From assembly GCF_014699005.1 (NCBI RefSeq), contig NZ_JACWZY010000005.1:62001-126000 (forward strand): 64,000 nt of DNA, read 5' to 3'. A program made the position numbers and the translations under genes. Every line of letters starts with the position of its first letter. Position 1 is the first letter of the stretch. Below the pieces are notes generated by a model. That model made no database searches. It saw only the letters and a list, made by a program, of their open reading frames with translations, and was not told the DNA's origin. Origin of the DNA: Spirosoma profusum (GTDB lineage Bacteria > Bacteroidota > Bacteroidia > Cytophagales > Spirosomataceae). Positions 61,877-64,000 of the stretch are shown here, piece after piece.

Positions 61877-63127
61877 ATGCTTATTTTGGGAGTTTATTGC
61901 AAATACGTTTTCCTGCTGATGCTGAGCCTGTTAACTATCGCTACGTCTACGTTAGCGCAGAAGAAATCGCTACGTTCGACAGGCAAACCGAAGCGGCAGC
62001 CGGGCTTGATTGCCCCGAAGCCGGTTAGTCTGACTCCCCAACGGCTGCATTTCTGCGGTGAAATCGTACCGACCGAACAAGGCGATGTTTCGGCAAAACT
62101 CGCTCTGGCACTAGCAGGTAGTTCGGGCTACGTTCGTCACGTCAACAGCCTGAAAAATCGGTCTGCGCCTTACTTTACAATTATTGAACCAGCGCTACGT
62201 CGGCATAATATTCCCAACGACTTCAAATACCTACCGCTTATCGAAAGTGCCTGGAAAGCCGATGCCGTCTCGTCGGCAGGTGCCGTTGGTTACTGGCAGT
62301 TTATGGACGATACAGCGCAGGACATGGGCCTTTCCATCACTCCCGGCAACGACGAACGTACTGATCTGATTAAATCGACCGAAGCTGCCTGCAAATACCT
62401 GAAATTTTTGTACCGCAAACTAGGCTCGTGGACGCTAGTGGCAGCTGCTTATAATGGCGGAGTAGGTATGGTTCAGCGTAAGATTTCGAAGACCGGAAAT
62501 CGGGACTACTACGCCATGCCGATGAATGCCGAAACGGGCTACTACCTCTACCGGATTCTGGCCATGAAGGAGTTATTTACAAACCCTTCGTATGGCCTCG
62601 GTGCTGTCGGGCTAATGCTCGCATCGGGAGACGCTTATGAACGTGAACGTGAACAGGCTCGCCGAATGGGCTGGCTCCAGGACCAGGAACCCGAATTGGT
62701 CGGTACGCCAATTGAATCGGTTGATGAGAAAAATCCCGCGAGTCGAAGCGAAGTCACAATCATGGACAGTGTACTGGTAGGCATACTAAAAAATAGACCG
62801 GTTACTCCGCTTGTTTTTCCGAGCGATGCGGTAGCCAAACTGGTTCGGGCGGGGCTGCCGAAAATTGGGCAGAGTTGGACGTTCGCCCTGACGGAGCCGA
62901 TTCAAATTGATGAATATGAGTTGAAACCCGGCGATATTCTTTACGCTGTAGTTGACGATATAGACGGCCAGAACAACTTGTTTCTACGTGCTACCAAAGC
63001 TGTTTTGTCAGAAACAAAAACGACCATCCCACTTTCGTTGATTGCCATGAATCCAGCCACTGGTCTAGCGGGCATTCCCCGCCCGAAAGTGATCAAAACA
63101 GGCTGGATCGTGCAGTGGAAATTGTAA
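61877..63127 (+). CDS. Lytic transglycosylase with C-terminal beta domain, copy 3 of 3
   Basis: A 416-residue protein, most like copy 2. The signal peptide covers about 28 residues (VFLLMLSLLTIATSTLAQ). The catalytic site is LPLIESAWKADAVS, with GAVGYWQFMDDTAQDMGLSI and SWTLVAAAYNGGVGMVQ. The C-terminal domain (QSWTFALTEPIQIDEYELKP, GDILYAVVDDIDGQNNLFLR, KTGWIVQWKL) corresponds to that of copy 2. It starts 46 bases after copy 2 with no terminator between, so 2 and 3 are probably co-transcribed. Confidence 0.87.
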   Translation: MLILGVYCKYVFLLMLSLLTIATSTLAQKKSLRSTGKPKRQPGLIAPKPVSLTPQRLHFCGEIVPTEQGDVSAKLALALAGSSGYVRHVNSLKNRSAPYFTIIEPALRRHNIPNDFKYLPLIESAWKADAVSSAGAVGYWQFMDDTAQDMGLSITPGNDERTDLIKSTEAACKYLKFLYRKLGSWTLVAAAYNGGVGMVQRKISKTGNRDYYAMPMNAETGYYLYRILAMKELFTNPSYGLGAVGLMLASGDAYEREREQARRMGWLQDQEPELVGTPIESVDEKNPASRSEVTIMDSVLVGILKNRPVTPLVFPSDAVAKLVRAGLPKIGQSWTFALTEPIQIDEYELKPGDILYAVVDDIDGQNNLFLRATKAVLSETKTTIPLSLIAMNPATGLAGIPRPKVIKTGWIVQWKL

Positions 63128-63138
63128 TTACGGACTGA

Positions 63139-63999
63139 TTACCAACCATCTGGCTCGACAACTGGAACAGGGCCGTACACGTCGCGACAATCTCCCTGAT
63201 AATACAACGCCGTCTGACTAAAGATATACGAGTTTAAAGCTCCAAAATATCGAGACGTATAATCCTGAACACGAAGCCGTTTGCGCGTGATGGACGTAGC
63301 AGCAAAATAGCCCCGTGCCAAATCAGTTGAACTGGCCACGTTGACGACGTTGCCCGTTACGGGAGCAGGAAGCGGATCGAAAATACTGCCCGTTCGAGCG
63401 TTCTGCTGCTGGTATAGTTTCCAGAACTGATAGTTCGACTGTGTAATACCATATTGTATTATCTCAACTAACTGAGGGCCAATTGTGTAAATAGGAGCCT
63501 GAAGTACAAACCGGTTACGTAGCGGTTTACCATTAATAGCATCGTCGCTATAAATGTTGACGTCAGTACTGGGAATCGTTACCCAGCAGCGGTCGTAACA
63601 AATAGCCGGACTTCCCAGGTTACAAGGTCTCCCTTTCGACATTCGGTTGATAATCGCATAACCTGTCCAGCGGTAATAATTTTTCTCGCTGACTGGGTCC
63701 TGCGTGTTCACACTGTATTCAAAGTAGTAGGGTATGGGTAAGTTTTCTTTGGGCGTAATCACCTTCGAAATACTATCGATGAGGGGTACAGCGGGCATTT
63801 TTTCCGGTTTACTGACGTAGCGTTTACCATCATTGAGCACAATTGAAAGGCTATACGTACGACCAATTTGTCCCCGGAACGTAGTGTCTGCTGTCAGGTA
63901 TATCCCCTGCCCTCTTTGCAGCATCCGCGTCGACCGGCCCTGATCATCGGCCAGCGTAACCTGCGCCCCAGTTACGTATTGATCTGCGGGATTCTGCCC
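63139..63999 (-). CDS. DUF4249 family protein (partial at window edge)
   Basis: About 287 C-terminal residues of a frame that enters from beyond the window end. It reads GQNPADQYVTGAQVTLADDQ, later GIYLTADTTFRGQIGRTYSL and EKNYYRWTGYAIINRMSKGR with CYDRCWV. This is the DUF4249 pattern of Bacteroidota outer-surface lipoproteins, usually next to TonB receptors. The N terminus, including the expected lipobox, is not in the window. Confidence 0.85.
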   Translation of the reverse strand, partial: GQNPADQYVTGAQVTLADDQGRSTRMLQRGQGIYLTADTTFRGQIGRTYSLSIVLNDGKRYVSKPEKMPAVPLIDSISKVITPKENLPIPYYFEYSVNTQDPVSEKNYYRWTGYAIINRMSKGRPCNLGSPAICYDRCWVTIPSTDVNIYSDDAINGKPLRNRFVLQAPIYTIGPQLVEIIQYGITQSNYQFWKLYQQQNARTGSIFDPLPAPVTGNVVNVASSTDLARGYFAATSITRKRLRVQDYTSRYFGALNSYIFSQTALYYQGDCRDVYGPVPVVEPDGW

Positions 64000-64000
64000 A

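Overview
The window looks like chromosomal DNA of a Bacteroidota member, most likely order Cytophagales and close to Spirosoma (inference). The supporting signs are GLPGLI proteins, DUF4249, a gliding-motility/T9SS type-B C-terminal domain, a TonB receptor of the OMP_b-brl type, SPFH and S41 proteins of Bacteroidota type, promoters of the TAnnTTTG kind, and very few recognisable Shine-Dalgarno sites. No phage, plasmid, transposase or CRISPR was seen.

Layout. 1-6.5 kb: end of a sigma-54 activator, LuxE-like protein, lipoprotein, histidine kinase, hemA, DUF4230, yqgE. 6.6-9.3 kb: outer-membrane barrel, nuoA-nuoB, membrane protein. 9.4-14.4 kb: pyruvyl-transferase-like protein, SASA esterase and two tandem MFS transporters; a third paralogue lies at 29.3 kb. 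14.5-22.1 kb: secreted proteins, a methyltransferase preceded by a duplicated fragment of its own 5' end, an SSS transporter and an OmpR/HK pair. 22.2-29.2 kb: two GLPGLI proteins, a TonB-type receptor and a MacB/FtsX-like permease. 30.5-39.4 kb: amidohydrolase, the Ro/Y RNA locus, amidase, GH130, DUF389, M61 peptidase. 39.5-42.8 kb: rpmH-rnpA-S41 protease-tsaB. 42.8-56.8 kb: mostly housekeeping (antiporter, coaX, SPFH, lysS, cold shock, glycosyltransferase, ybaB, ribBA, thioredoxin). 57-64 kb: recQ, three tandem lytic transglycosylases and the start of a DUF4249 gene.

The most notable locus is 31.65-33.80 kb. A 509-residue TROVE/Ro60 orthologue (Rsr) is followed by three tandem RNA units with a period of about 150 nt. 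Each unit is closed by its own different but perfectly complementary terminal stem. Each carries the same 5' motif (TGYCGTAGAA, six bases, TACTTCG) and a similar 3' motif (TTCGGCTGTTRC). These fit bacterial Y RNAs. The middle unit contains a tRNA opened at the anticodon and closed at the acceptor end, as in YrlA-type tRNA mimics. The set would form a Ro ribonucleoprotein system with three different Y RNA effector modules.

Two window-wide patterns also stand out. The word CTACGT/ACGTAG occurs about 178 times by my hand count, against about 31 expected, in all reading frames and between genes. Most gene ends carry an inverted repeat built from short repeated words, different at each site, which in two cases also encodes the last residues of the upstream protein.
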